Below, one piece after another: positions 34,387-42,534 of a stretch of 56,723 bases of DNA. Both the position numbers and the translations under genes were made by a program. Positions within the stretch are counted from its first letter, which is position 1; each line of letters opens with the position of its first letter. Source of the stretch: CAZMGT01 sp964565895. GTDB taxonomy: Bacteria > Armatimonadota > Zipacnadia > UBA1398 > CAZMGT01. The stretch covers positions 1 to 56,723 of the forward strand of contig CAZMGT010000019.1 in NCBI GenBank assembly GCA_964565895.1, written 5' to 3'. The notes under the pieces are model-generated. The model made no database searches. It saw nothing but the letters and a program-made list of their open reading frames with translations, and was not told where the DNA came from.

Positions 34387-35802
34387 CTACGCGTATACTT
34401 CAACGCGCACCTTGCGCTGTTTGGGATCGAAAGCGAGCAGAGTTGTATCGCCCTCACGATAAAACGTTCCGCTGTTGAACTGCGCGCGGGAATGCACTTC
34501 CCTGAGCGCTACCCCATCTACAGCGACCCCACGCACTTGGACACCAGTAATCTTTAGGGTAAATTCTGGCACGCGGAGGGGAAGGTCCAACGTGATAGTA
34601 TTGTTTTGGGCGGAAACGGTGGCCAGCTCGCGCGCGCAAGCGTAGTTGGTAATCTCGCTGCATTTGCGCCAAGCGGTGCGTTCGCCGCGAGGGTCGAGCT
34701 GCTTTAATCTGCTTACCACGGTCTGCAACACGTTAAAGCCGCGGCGGTCATCATTATGCAAGCCATAAAACCCCTGCCAATGGCTGCACATTACCGCGGG
34801 GTCGCCCGCGGCGATTACCTCGACGAGCCTCCCCTGTTTTAGGTCTGCGGTAATATATTTGTCCGCGTCCGCTTCGCCATAGCCCGTCCACGAGCCGGTC
34901 CAGTCGCCGGTAGAGGCGATGATCTCACCCACGGCTGTGCCCCGATTGCGGTCGGGATACCACACGGGCGTTTCCACTTTTCCTTTGCTTGAGACGCGTT
35001 TGAAGAAATATGGGGTGGAGTTTCCCGTGACGCTGCGCACAGCTTCGCCGGCGACTTTGGCGTAAAACTCAAGCGTCCTGCCCCCGAAACCTCCGGGCGA
35101 AGTTACCCCCTCTGGCGGCAGGCCAATGTTTGCCAGAATTTGGCACGCCGTCCGAATATACTCATATACAAGTTCCTCTTTGTCCGTGGGCAGCGTTTGC
35201 CACTCGTATTGCTCCCAGATTTGTGGTTCTAGAGGCTTGAATGTCTTTGGGTCGAGGACAATTGTGTGGGTGAGCATTTCCGGATTAATGTCGAACGCGG
35301 GTACGATAAGCTCGCGGCACATGTTAAGCCAGCTTTCGTATTGCGCCTTGCTGAATAAGGGAAGCGGCCGGTCAACTCGGGCCACCGCCGCAGGATAGGG
35401 GACAATGGTGAACTTTCCACGCACGCCGTTTTCCAGGCAAAACTCAGCAAACTCGCGCGTAAAAAACTCCGGGTGAACAACGGGAACATCCTCCCACCGG
35501 CGATTTTGGCCATCGACCGGGTTGCGCTCGCGCATCCAAAAGTAGTTGAGGTTAATAAGCACTGTGGAGTCGTCAATGATCAGCGACAGGGGGACCTTGT
35601 CCAACGCATGACGTGCGATCTCTACGCGCATTTTTGGCTTCGCTCCCTCTTGCCGTTGTGCCAGGGCAGGGATGCCGCTCGCTGTGCCCAGAGCTCCGAC
35701 ACCCGCGCGCAAGAAGCGCGCGAGAAAACGGCGGCGCGCGTGGCGCTGGCGGGCAGCGCTCCCCCGCTTGCGCGACTGGCCATTGCCAAGTGAATCGGCC
35801 AT
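34387..35802 (-). CDS. Exported protein, possibly polysaccharide-deacetylase/glycoside-hydrolase barrel-like
   Basis: A 471-residue protein starting at the ATG 35802, which follows GGGGAGGA at a good distance. The N-terminus has a basic ARRRFLARFLRAG stretch that resembles a twin-arginine signal and ends at PALAQ. The domain opens with LSLIIDDSTVLINLNYFW and continues with HPEFFTREFAEFCLENGVRGKFTIVPYP, which recalls the start of NodB-like deacetylases (two Asp, then a His-bearing helix), but no full catalytic signature could be confirmed. A small beta domain forms the end. It lies among glycan genes; base composition is less GC-rich than average here. Confidence 0.5.
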   Translation of the reverse strand: MADSLGNGQSRKRGSAARQRHARRRFLARFLRAGVGALGTASGIPALAQRQEGAKPKMRVEIARHALDKVPLSLIIDDSTVLINLNYFWMRERNPVDGQNRRWEDVPVVHPEFFTREFAEFCLENGVRGKFTIVPYPAAVARVDRPLPLFSKAQYESWLNMCRELIVPAFDINPEMLTHTIVLDPKTFKPLEPQIWEQYEWQTLPTDKEELVYEYIRTACQILANIGLPPEGVTSPGGFGGRTLEFYAKVAGEAVRSVTGNSTPYFFKRVSSKGKVETPVWYPDRNRGTAVGEIIASTGDWTGSWTGYGEADADKYITADLKQGRLVEVIAAGDPAVMCSHWQGFYGLHNDDRRGFNVLQTVVSRLKQLDPRGERTAWRKCSEITNYACARELATVSAQNNTITLDLPLRVPEFTLKITGVQVRGVAVDGVALREVHSRAQFNSGTFYREGDTTLLAFDPKQRKVRVEVYA

Positions 35803-36022
35803 TGGCGGGATCCTCCCCCAGCGCGGCACTGAGCGCCCGGCGGCGCGAAGGGCAAGCAGCGCGAACGCGGCAAGCCCTTTGCTTCAGCGGCCGCGGGGAG
35901 TACAATTCCCCGGGCGGGCGCCGGCTCCTGCGTGTTGCGCGCGAGGCGTTGGCGGATCTCCGCCAAGGGCAGGTCTGCCCCTGCCCGCGGTGAACCAAGA
36001 CCGCGTAGCAAGGAAAGAGGCG

Positions 36023-37582
36023 ATGGCCATGAGGCGCGGCGTGTTCGGTGCGTGCTTTGCTTTGGCGGCGTGCGCTGTGCTCGCTGCTTGCGCGCCTGTC
36101 AGCGGCGCGAACGTGGGCTCGGCGAGCGTAACTGTCGCGGGCAAGCTGATCGTGGAGGGCGGGGCAAGCCCGTGCGGCTGGCGCGTGCTCGTTACGCGGA
36201 AGATCGCTCCCGTGCTTCCCACGGGGCCGGGCGGGCGGCCAATTGGGGCGGCGCTTGCGGAAGATGGGACGTTTGTCAGCAGCTACAGCGGGCGCGAGGT
36301 AGTCTATGTCTGTCCCTATATTGGGGGAAAGCTGGCGGCGGAGAGTGTCGTCCCGCTGCTTCCCACAAAGGAAAGAGCAGAGGCGCGCGAGGTTACTATT
36401 AAAGTAAAGCCACCGCGGGAAAAAGTGGAGTTTAAACTCAGCAATACACAAAAGAAGCCGTTGAATAGTGGTATTCGGGTGCATATCTACAACACTTATG
36501 GGGAGATTACCCCAAATGGTGGCGTGGCTCCTGATAAGGACGGCGTGGTTAGTTTAGCGGTTGTTCCCTGCGCGAAGTATGATTTGTGGATCGAGCCTGT
36601 TCCCCTGCAAGGGACAGAGGAGAGCAAGCCTATTGCCGCGGCGGCGTTTAGAGATCTTGAGGTTAAGCCCGGCCCGGGGACACAGCGGTTTACGTTGGCG
36701 GTTCCCCCGGCGGGCGAGGTACGGGGAAGGCTAGTTTGCGAAGACGGCAAGACGCCCGCGGCGGGCTATGTTGTTGCCCTGGAAAGCGGGACCCTGCCCG
36801 CGCCGGGGAGCGACCCCGCGACGTGGCCCGCGGCCTATGCCCACGGCGCGCTTTCCTGCTATACGCAAACGGTGGTCGGGGGTGACGGGACGTTTGTTTT
36901 GCGAGGCGTTTTGCCGGGGACGCACTGGCTTGACGTGCGCGAGCCCGGGCGGCGCGAAGCGCGGTTTACCATTCCCGAAGTTGAGGTTAAACCGGACAAA
37001 GTTACTGATTTGGGGACCGTCTATGTCCCGCCCAACCGCTGGAAATATTTGTTCTCAGGCCGAAGCCTTGCCGGGTGGAAGGAAAGCAGGTTTTACGGCC
37101 AGCAACCGGTGCGTATCGAGAACGACCGCGTTGTGCTTCCGCGCGGCGCGGACCTTACCGGCATTACCTGGACCCGCGACATTCCGCGGATCGACTACGA
37201 GGTTAGCTTGCAGGCGATGCGTGTTGACGGATACGACTTTTTCTGCGGGCTCACTTTTCCCGTAGAGGACAGCTATTGCACACTTATTCTCGGTGGCTGG
37301 GGTGGGTGCGTTGTCGGGCTTTCCAGCATTAACGGCGCCGACGCCTCGGAAAACGAAACATCGCAGTGGATTACCTTTGACCTTAAGCGCTGGTATCGGG
37401 TGAGGCTTAGGGTAACGAAAACGAAGATCGAGGCTTGGCTTGACGCGGACAAGATAATCGACGTGTCAATTGAGGGAAAACAAATTTCCATTCGCTTTGA
37501 GGTGGAGCCCTCGCGGCCTTTTGGCGTGGCCACGTGGTGCACCACGGGGGCGATCCGCGACATTCGGCTAAAAAAGCTTTAG
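36023..37582 (+). CDS. Lipoprotein with carboxypeptidase-regulatory-like repeats and C-terminal DUF1080-like domain
   Basis: A 519-residue protein with a clear lipobox (AVLAAC) in its signal peptide. The middle (about 90-320) has Ig-like, carboxypeptidase-regulatory-like units (VSLAVVPCAKYDLWIEPV, FVLRGVLPGTHWLDV). The C-terminal 180 residues form a DUF1080/concanavalin-like domain (YLFSGRSLAGWK, GYDFFCGLTFPV, RVRLRVTKTKIEAWLDADKI). It probably sits in an outer-membrane leaflet and binds carbohydrate. An ATG at 36029 is an equally good start. A 7-bp GGGCAGG/CCTGCCC hairpin lies about 35 bases upstream with no T-run. Confidence 0.65.
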   Translation: MAMRRGVFGACFALAACAVLAACAPVSGANVGSASVTVAGKLIVEGGASPCGWRVLVTRKIAPVLPTGPGGRPIGAALAEDGTFVSSYSGREVVYVCPYIGGKLAAESVVPLLPTKERAEAREVTIKVKPPREKVEFKLSNTQKKPLNSGIRVHIYNTYGEITPNGGVAPDKDGVVSLAVVPCAKYDLWIEPVPLQGTEESKPIAAAAFRDLEVKPGPGTQRFTLAVPPAGEVRGRLVCEDGKTPAAGYVVALESGTLPAPGSDPATWPAAYAHGALSCYTQTVVGGDGTFVLRGVLPGTHWLDVREPGRREARFTIPEVEVKPDKVTDLGTVYVPPNRWKYLFSGRSLAGWKESRFYGQQPVRIENDRVVLPRGADLTGITWTRDIPRIDYEVSLQAMRVDGYDFFCGLTFPVEDSYCTLILGGWGGCVVGLSSINGADASENETSQWITFDLKRWYRVRLRVTKTKIEAWLDADKIIDVSIEGKQISIRFEVEPSRPFGVATWCTTGAIRDIRLKKL

Positions 37583-37721
37583 CGCGGAGGCGGAAAGCGC
37601 GCGCCAAGGCGGCCGAGGTCCTGCTCCAGCGGGCGCGGCAGAAAGGCGCCGCCGCTCGACAGCGGCAAAACGGCTTTGCTATGATATGCGCTAGCGCAGC
37701 GCGAAGCGGAGGGGAGCAGGA

Positions 37722-38681
37722 ATGTATCCCGAATGCGGATATGGTGGGCTGCTGAGCCGGAGGGACTTTTTGCGGCAGTCGTGCAGCGCGGTGGCCATGC
37801 TTGCCGCTGCCGCCGGAGCAGAGGAGCTTGCCATGGGCCAACAGACAAAAGCAAGCACGGGGAAAAAGGAGCTGCCCACGATTCAGTTGGGCGAGCATCG
37901 GGTCACCAGGCTAATCGCCGGCTATAACCCGATCGGCGGGCACTCGCACACCACGCTAAACATGGCCCGACACATGCGCGAGTACTTTACCGCGGAGCAG
38001 ACGGCGCAGTTCCTCCTGCACTGCGAGGAAGAGGGGATTAACACCTGGCAGTATGACCACACGGATAAGGTGCTTGAGGCCCTGCGCATTGCCCGGGAAA
38101 AGGGCTGCGGGCTGCAGCTTATCTGCCTGCACGCCGAGCGGCCGCACGACGCGCCGCTGTCTGAGGTAATGAAACAAAAGCCGATCGCCATTGTGCACCA
38201 CGGCGGGGTGACCGATGCTCTGTTCCGCGCGGGCAAGGCGCAGCAGGTGCACGACTTCGTGAAAAAAGTTCACGACCACGGAGCGCTCGCCGGCGTCTCC
38301 TCGCACAACCCGGAGAACATTAAGCGTATCGCCGACGAGGGCTGGGAGAACGACCTGTTCATGACCTGCTTTTACTACGTTACCAGAACGCGCGAGGAAA
38401 TGCTCAAGCAACTGGGCACCGTTACCGTGGGCGAGCCGTTCTTGGAGTCCGACCCCGATGAGATGACGCGCGTGATCCGGCAGGTAAAGCAGCCGTGTTT
38501 GGCGTTTAAGATCCTCGCCGCCGGCCGGCGCTGCTGGACGCGGTCATCGGTGGAGAAGGCATTTCAGTATGCGTTTGCTAACATTAAGAAAACCGACGCA
38601 GTCATTGTGGGAATGTATCCGCGGTTTGCCGACGAAGTGCGCGAGGACGCGGAGCTTACGCGGAAGTACGGCCAGGTTTAG
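37722..38681 (+). CDS. TAT-exported aldo/keto-reductase-like TIM-barrel protein
   Basis: A 319-residue protein. The N-terminus carries SRRDFLRQS, a twin-arginine signal, preceded by MYPECGYGGLL. The mature part reads LIAGYNPIGGHSHTTLN, NTWQYDHTDKVLEALR, HHGGVTDALFRAGK and GALAGVSSHNPENI, a pattern shared by exported proteins distantly related to aldo/keto reductases and frequent in Planctomycetota-like genomes. No NADPH-site or tetrad assignment is convincing. GGAGGGGAGCAGGA precedes the ATG. A tetrahaem cytochrome gene follows within 20 bases and might be its electron partner (inference). Confidence 0.6.
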   Translation: MYPECGYGGLLSRRDFLRQSCSAVAMLAAAAGAEELAMGQQTKASTGKKELPTIQLGEHRVTRLIAGYNPIGGHSHTTLNMARHMREYFTAEQTAQFLLHCEEEGINTWQYDHTDKVLEALRIAREKGCGLQLICLHAERPHDAPLSEVMKQKPIAIVHHGGVTDALFRAGKAQQVHDFVKKVHDHGALAGVSSHNPENIKRIADEGWENDLFMTCFYYVTRTREEMLKQLGTVTVGEPFLESDPDEMTRVIRQVKQPCLAFKILAAGRRCWTRSSVEKAFQYAFANIKKTDAVIVGMYPRFADEVREDAELTRKYGQV

Positions 38682-38700
38682 CGGGCAGCGGGCGGTTGCC

Positions 38701-39339
38701 TTGCGCTGCGTTGCGCTGGGCGCTCTTGCCTTGGCGTTGGCGGCGGCGTTTGCCTTGGCCGCAGGGCAGACAGGGCAGGGCCGTTCCTCCGCTGCCTCGC
38801 TCCGCGTGCTGTTTCCCGCCGACCAGTGCGTGCTGGAAAAGGGCGAGATTGTTGTGCTTTGCGTTGCTTCCGGCATGCAGGGGGTGAATCTTCCCAGGCT
38901 GACGGTTGACGGCAAGCCTGTGCTCTGGGAGCGATTTAAGCCACCCGCACTCGTCGCTCGGGTTAATCTCTCGCCGGGCAAGCACGTCATTGCCGTGGGG
39001 AAAAACGAGCTGCGCGTTTTCGTCCGCGATGGGGAGAACCCTGGGGCCGCGCCAGAGGGCTGGCCCGTGCTGCGCACGCACCTGGGCAACGTTGAGCAGT
39101 GCCGCGAGTGCGCGGCGTGCCACGAGGTGGCGACGAACGAGGGCGTGCAGGCGGTTAGCGCACCGCAGGAGCCTGCCGCGTGTTTCCGCTGCCACGCGGA
39201 GGGGCAGCTTGAGGCGATCCATTTTCACCCCCAGGAGCCACTTAACTCGTGCCACATGTGCCACGCGCTGCATGGCTCAGCAAACAACGCCCTGCTTAGG
39301 GGCCCGGTTAAGCAGCTTTGCGCGGCGTGCCACGACTGA
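38701..39339 (+). CDS. Exported tetrahaem c-type cytochrome (doubled CxxCH domain)
   Basis: A 212-residue protein if read from TTG at 38701, the first start after the upstream stop that leaves a clean signal peptide (ALGALALALAAAFALAAG). An earlier in-frame start would overlap the previous gene by about 110 bases. The first 110 mature residues are a beta domain (about 40-125). The second half holds four haem motifs: CAACH, CFRCH, CHMCH and CAACH, spaced as in doubled-CxxCH domains, with an extra H-P-Q-E segment. Likely a periplasmic electron carrier. The ribosome-binding site is weak, so the start is uncertain. Confidence 0.78.
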   Translation: MRCVALGALALALAAAFALAAGQTGQGRSSAASLRVLFPADQCVLEKGEIVVLCVASGMQGVNLPRLTVDGKPVLWERFKPPALVARVNLSPGKHVIAVGKNELRVFVRDGENPGAAPEGWPVLRTHLGNVEQCRECAACHEVATNEGVQAVSAPQEPAACFRCHAEGQLEAIHFHPQEPLNSCHMCHALHGSANNALLRGPVKQLCAACHD

Positions 39340-39413
39340 GCGGGCGGGGTTTACTTTGCCCGGGCTAGCAGCGCCGCCTTAAGCCAGCGGCGGGGAATTT
39401 TCGCGCAGCAAAA

Positions 39414-39442
39414 AAGGAGGGGCCGAGCGTCGGCCCCTCCTT
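39414..39442 (-). terminator. Hairpin terminator between convergent genes
   Basis: AAGGAGGGGCCGA pairs perfectly with its complement around a GCG loop (13-bp stem). On the minus strand the stem runs into a T-run (the A-run at 39410-39415 on the plus strand), which fits a terminator for the four-gene sigma operon ending at 39461. On the plus strand the stem is followed by TTGTTTAG and could also stop transcription from the cytochrome gene. Confidence 0.82.
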
Positions 39443-39460
39443 GTTTAGCGCTTCGGCGCC

Positions 39461-39958
39461 CTAGCGATATGGACACCACGGGCCCGGGTAGCCAAAGCAC
39501 CGGCCAAACCCGCCGCCGAAGCGATGGTAGCGCCCCCTGCCTTGGCCCATGCTTGGGCCCTGGGGGCCCTGGCCGGGGCGGCCTGCGCGCCAGCCGCGAA
39601 AACCGCCGGGCGCGCTGAGCTCGCTGCGCTTAACGTTAAGCTCGTGCAGCTTGCTGCGCAGCTCGTTCTGCTGCGCGAGCTTGGCGCGGATCTCCTCCTC
39701 GTCCGCCCCCTGCGCGCGCAACGACCAGATCTCCCAGTTAAGCTCGCGGATCTGTTGGTGCAGGTTTGCGATCTCGCTGAGCAGCTCTTGGAGCTTAGCC
39801 TGCGTTTGCGGGTCCTGCGGAGCGACAGGCGCGGCAACCCAAGGGCAGTTGCCCCAGCCCATGCCCGGCCCCCAGCGCCCGCTCGGCTGGGCAAACGCTG
39901 CCGAACCTCCAACGAGCAGCAACGCGAGAATCGTCCCGGCAAGCAGTTGCTTCGTCAT
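39461..39958 (-). CDS. Small periplasmic helical protein, Spy/CpxP/ZraP-like
   Basis: A 165-residue protein with a signal peptide ending at AAFAQ and AAAGGAGG directly upstream of the ATG. The mature core (about residues 55-120) is an amphipathic coiled coil (LQELLSEIANLHQQI, EEEIRAKLAQQNELRSKL) like Spy/CpxP/ZraP chaperone-sensors. A Gly/Arg/Pro-rich tail with a Cys near each end (CFGYPGPWCPYR) follows. It is the last gene of the ECF sigma operon and may bind misfolded proteins or metal in the periplasm (inference from fold and context). Confidence 0.68.
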   Translation of the reverse strand: MTKQLLAGTILALLLVGGSAAFAQPSGRWGPGMGWGNCPWVAAPVAPQDPQTQAKLQELLSEIANLHQQIRELNWEIWSLRAQGADEEEIRAKLAQQNELRSKLHELNVKRSELSAPGGFRGWRAGRPGQGPQGPSMGQGRGRYHRFGGGFGRCFGYPGPWCPYR

Positions 39959-40026
39959 CTTCAAACCTCCTTTGCCTGCGTTTTTCCTGCGTTGGTACAG
40001 ACAGCTAGCCGGCGCGGGGCATTCCA

Positions 40027-41127
40027 TCAATTTTCCGGCACGCTTAACAGCACGCGGACAAGCTCGCGCAGGGAAAGGTCGCCGGTAACGACAACAACAA
40101 GGTCGCCGCGCCGCTGACGGAGGGACTTGGTAAGGCCGGAGTCGATGAGCACGGGCGCGGAGGAAGAAGGTGGGCCGGGGCGGTCGCGCCAGGCGCGGCC
40201 CCAGCGTCCGCGCTCGCCGGTTGGCGCAGGGCCGCGGCCTCGGCCTCCGCCCCGCGGGTGCCGCTCGAAGACAGAAAGCACGCGCAGGCCGTCGGTATAA
40301 CGAAACTCGGCATAGAGCCGCCCATGAGGGCAGCGATAGGCGTAAAGACCCTGCCACACATAGCCGCGGGGCAGTTCCTCCGGCGGCCGTGGGGAAAAGT
40401 CCGCTTGGGAGGAAAACCGGGCAGGGGTCATTTGCGTGCCCGTGGTTTGCTCTGGCTTTACAATGCGATAGTCGGGCGGAAGCGAGAGCCTTTGCTCGTC
40501 CGGCGTGGCGGTGAGATCGGCTGAGACAAGCACGGTTTGCGCGGCGAGCTCGCCCTCTGCGTCGAACGTGTCATAGCGCAGGATGACAGCGCGCGTGGGC
40601 TCAACCCAAACGCGGAAGGCAATGCGCCCCGTGCGCCGGCAGCGCACGGCAAGGCGCAAAGCTTCGTGCCCGGCAACCGTCTCGCGGCCCTGAGTCTGTA
40701 CGGCGTAGTTCTTGGCAAACAGCGCGCTGTCGGCAAGCCGCTGCGAGGGCCCGAGAAGCGTCGCCAGGTGTCGCTTCTCCTCAAGCCGCCAGCGCCGCTG
40801 GCCGTCGTCGAGGAGAACCACCCGCTGCCCTGCTTCGACAAACTCCGTGCGCCTGCGGCCGGCACGCTGCTCAATACGCGCTTTGCGCTCCGCCCAGCCC
40901 GTGGCCAACTTGGTGCGAATAACCGCCTCGGCGCTAACCGGCGACTGGCGGGCGCAGGCTCGAAGGAGAAGCTCAAGCGCCCGTTTTTCGCTTGCCCGGC
41001 GCAAGCCGTAAACCCCACCGACCACCGCGGCAAGCGCCACAAGTGCGGCGAGGAGCAGGCAAGTGGCTCTTGTTCGGCGCCCTGAACGGGCACCTCGCGC
41101 TGCGCTGTTTGCGGTTTTGTTGTCCAT
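40027..41127 (-). CDS. RseB/MucB-like periplasmic regulator, LolA-fold
   Basis: A 366-residue protein with one N-terminal membrane anchor (residues about 22-44, CLLLAALVALAAVVGGVYG). Residues about 60-230 resemble the LolA/MucB/RseB lipoprotein-sorting fold (VSAEAVIRTKL..., IAFRVWVEPTRAVILRYDTFDAEG). The C-terminal part has GYVWQGLYAYRCPHG and a Gly/Arg-rich low-complexity insert before a last strand-helix unit. In the E. coli rpoE-rseA-rseB operon RseB senses lipoprotein or LPS stress and shields RseA. This gene has the matching third position after sigma and anti-sigma genes. GAGGAG precedes the ATG. Confidence 0.66.
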   Translation of the reverse strand: MDNKTANSAARGARSGRRTRATCLLLAALVALAAVVGGVYGLRRASEKRALELLLRACARQSPVSAEAVIRTKLATGWAERKARIEQRAGRRRTEFVEAGQRVVLLDDGQRRWRLEEKRHLATLLGPSQRLADSALFAKNYAVQTQGRETVAGHEALRLAVRCRRTGRIAFRVWVEPTRAVILRYDTFDAEGELAAQTVLVSADLTATPDEQRLSLPPDYRIVKPEQTTGTQMTPARFSSQADFSPRPPEELPRGYVWQGLYAYRCPHGRLYAEFRYTDGLRVLSVFERHPRGGGRGRGPAPTGERGRWGRAWRDRPGPPSSSAPVLIDSGLTKSLRQRRGDLVVVVTGDLSLRELVRVLLSVPEN

Positions 41128-41151
41128 CTTTCTCCTCGGCCCAGCCTTGGC

Positions 41152-41643
41152 CTAGGACTGTCGTTCGCGCGGCGGCTCGGGGACGGCCTCGAGGACCAAG
41201 CTCCAAGCCGCATGGTCGGAAAAGGCGCTGGCAAGATGCGCCTCAGCGTTCCAGCGGACGAAGTATGGCGCGTCCTCATCGAGGGCATGGGCGATCGGTG
41301 GAGCCGCTGCCTTATGCCCGACCCAGAGCCCGAAGCCGCCCAGGGCAAGCAACACGGCAAGGGCCGCGGCAAGCGCCCACCGGGGCAACGCGAGGCGTGG
41401 CACAAGCGGCGCGCGGCGCTGGCGGTGGGGGGTGAGCTGCGCGGCCACCTCGGGCCACAGGTCCCGCGGCGGGGCGAGCGGTGTGGCGCGCTCTAGCAGC
41501 TCGCCTACGCGCAGCAGCGCGCGATATTCTCGCCGGCACTTGCCGCACTGGCGAATGTGCCGCTCAAGCTCGGCGCGCAGCGGTTCATCCAGCGCGCCGG
41601 CGGCAAGGTGGGCAAGCAGCGGTTGGGCGTCCTCGCAACGCAT
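41152..41643 (-). CDS. Anti-sigma factor with N-terminal zinc-binding ZAS domain
   Basis: A 163-residue protein. The first 60 residues carry the ZAS motif (HIRQCGKC) of the putative zinc-finger anti-sigma family, with an earlier C3. A membrane helix lies at about 90-112 (ALAAALAVLLALGGFGLWVG), and a short extracytoplasmic tail follows. This is the normal layout of an anti-sigma factor that holds an ECF sigma at the membrane until a periplasmic signal releases it. The ATG is three bases after the sigma stop. Confidence 0.86.
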   Translation of the reverse strand: MRCEDAQPLLAHLAAGALDEPLRAELERHIRQCGKCRREYRALLRVGELLERATPLAPPRDLWPEVAAQLTPHRQRRAPLVPRLALPRWALAAALAVLLALGGFGLWVGHKAAAPPIAHALDEDAPYFVRWNAEAHLASAFSDHAAWSLVLEAVPEPPRERQS

Positions 41644-41646
41644 TGG

Positions 41647-42219
41647 TTACTCCTCCTCCACGAGCGGGGCGAGGCTGCGCCGCAGCGCTTCTCGCGCCCG
41701 CGCTAGGCGTGAAAGCACCGTTCCCCGTGGTACGCCGAGCGCCTCAGCCACCTCGTCCACAGGCAAGCCCTCGATGTGATGCAGCAAAACAACCTCGCGG
41801 TGATGCGCAGGGAGCTTGGCGATGGCCTCGTGCACTGCGGCGCTTTGCTCTTCGGTCAACGTTTGCTGGGCTGGGTCATCGCGCGGGTCGGAGCGGAGGG
41901 CGGCGAGGTTGGCGATGTTTCCCGCGGCGAGTTCGTGCTCTTTGCGCTGAGCGATGTAGTCGCGGGCGAGGTTGCGGGCAATGCGAAACAACCAGGGCAC
42001 AAAAGCCTCGCTCTTCTTCAGCCGGGGCAGAGCTCGCCAGGCGTTAATGAACGTGGCCTGGGTTAGGTCCTGCGCGGGCTCGACCTGGCCAACCATGTGA
42101 AGCACAAAGTTGAATATCCCGACGTGATGCATGTGGAACAGTTCCTCAAATGCGCGGGCATCGCCACCCGACGCTGCGCGAACGAGCGCGCTTTGGTTTT
42201 TGCTCTCTGCGCTAGGCAT
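41647..42219 (-). CDS. ECF-subfamily RNA polymerase sigma factor
   Basis: A 190-residue sigma-70 family protein with the two ECF domains: sigma-2 (ARAFEELFHMHHVGIFNFVL, DLTQATFINAW) and sigma-4 (LPAHHREVVLLHHIEGLP, VDEVAEALGVPRGTVLSRLARAREALR with a helix-turn-helix). The start is uncertain: ATG at 42219 gives the usual short lead into sigma-2, while an in-frame GTG at 42282 would add 21 residues. It leads an operon with anti-sigma, RseB-like and Spy-like genes, so it is inferred to answer envelope stress. No clear autoregulated promoter could be assigned upstream. Confidence 0.9.
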   Translation of the reverse strand: MPSAESKNQSALVRAASGGDARAFEELFHMHHVGIFNFVLHMVGQVEPAQDLTQATFINAWRALPRLKKSEAFVPWLFRIARNLARDYIAQRKEHELAAGNIANLAALRSDPRDDPAQQTLTEEQSAAVHEAIAKLPAHHREVVLLHHIEGLPVDEVAEALGVPRGTVLSRLARAREALRRSLAPLVEEE

Positions 42220-42534
42220 GCCTGGCACTCGCCCTGCCTTAAAGACGGTTTTCGCGTCTGTGCTATTCCGCAAATCGTTCACGCGCGTCGGGGCGCTGTT
42301 GGTTAGGGTGGATCAGCGTGCGAAAATGTTAGCGGCGACGAGCAGGCGATGTGCAGTTTCTGCTCTGCGCGCCGTGTTTGCACTGAGAAGGCGCCGGAAA
42401 CTGTGCAAACTAAAAACCCAAAGCCCGACTCGCCTGGCGCAGGCGCATGCTGCGGCAAAGAAGCTATTTCGCCGGCAAAGCAACCGTTGTGCTCCCCGCG
42501 CTCGCCGCTGTATCTGTTTCCTATGATCAGTTAG
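42220..42534 (-). other. Intergenic region between the SASA esterase end and the ECF sigma operon
   Basis: About 315 bases, less GC-rich than the flanks. It should hold the promoter of the sigma operon on the minus strand and the transcription end of the esterase gene. I see neither a convincing -35/-10 pair nor a strong hairpin, and no open frame with protein-like character. Confidence 0.4.
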
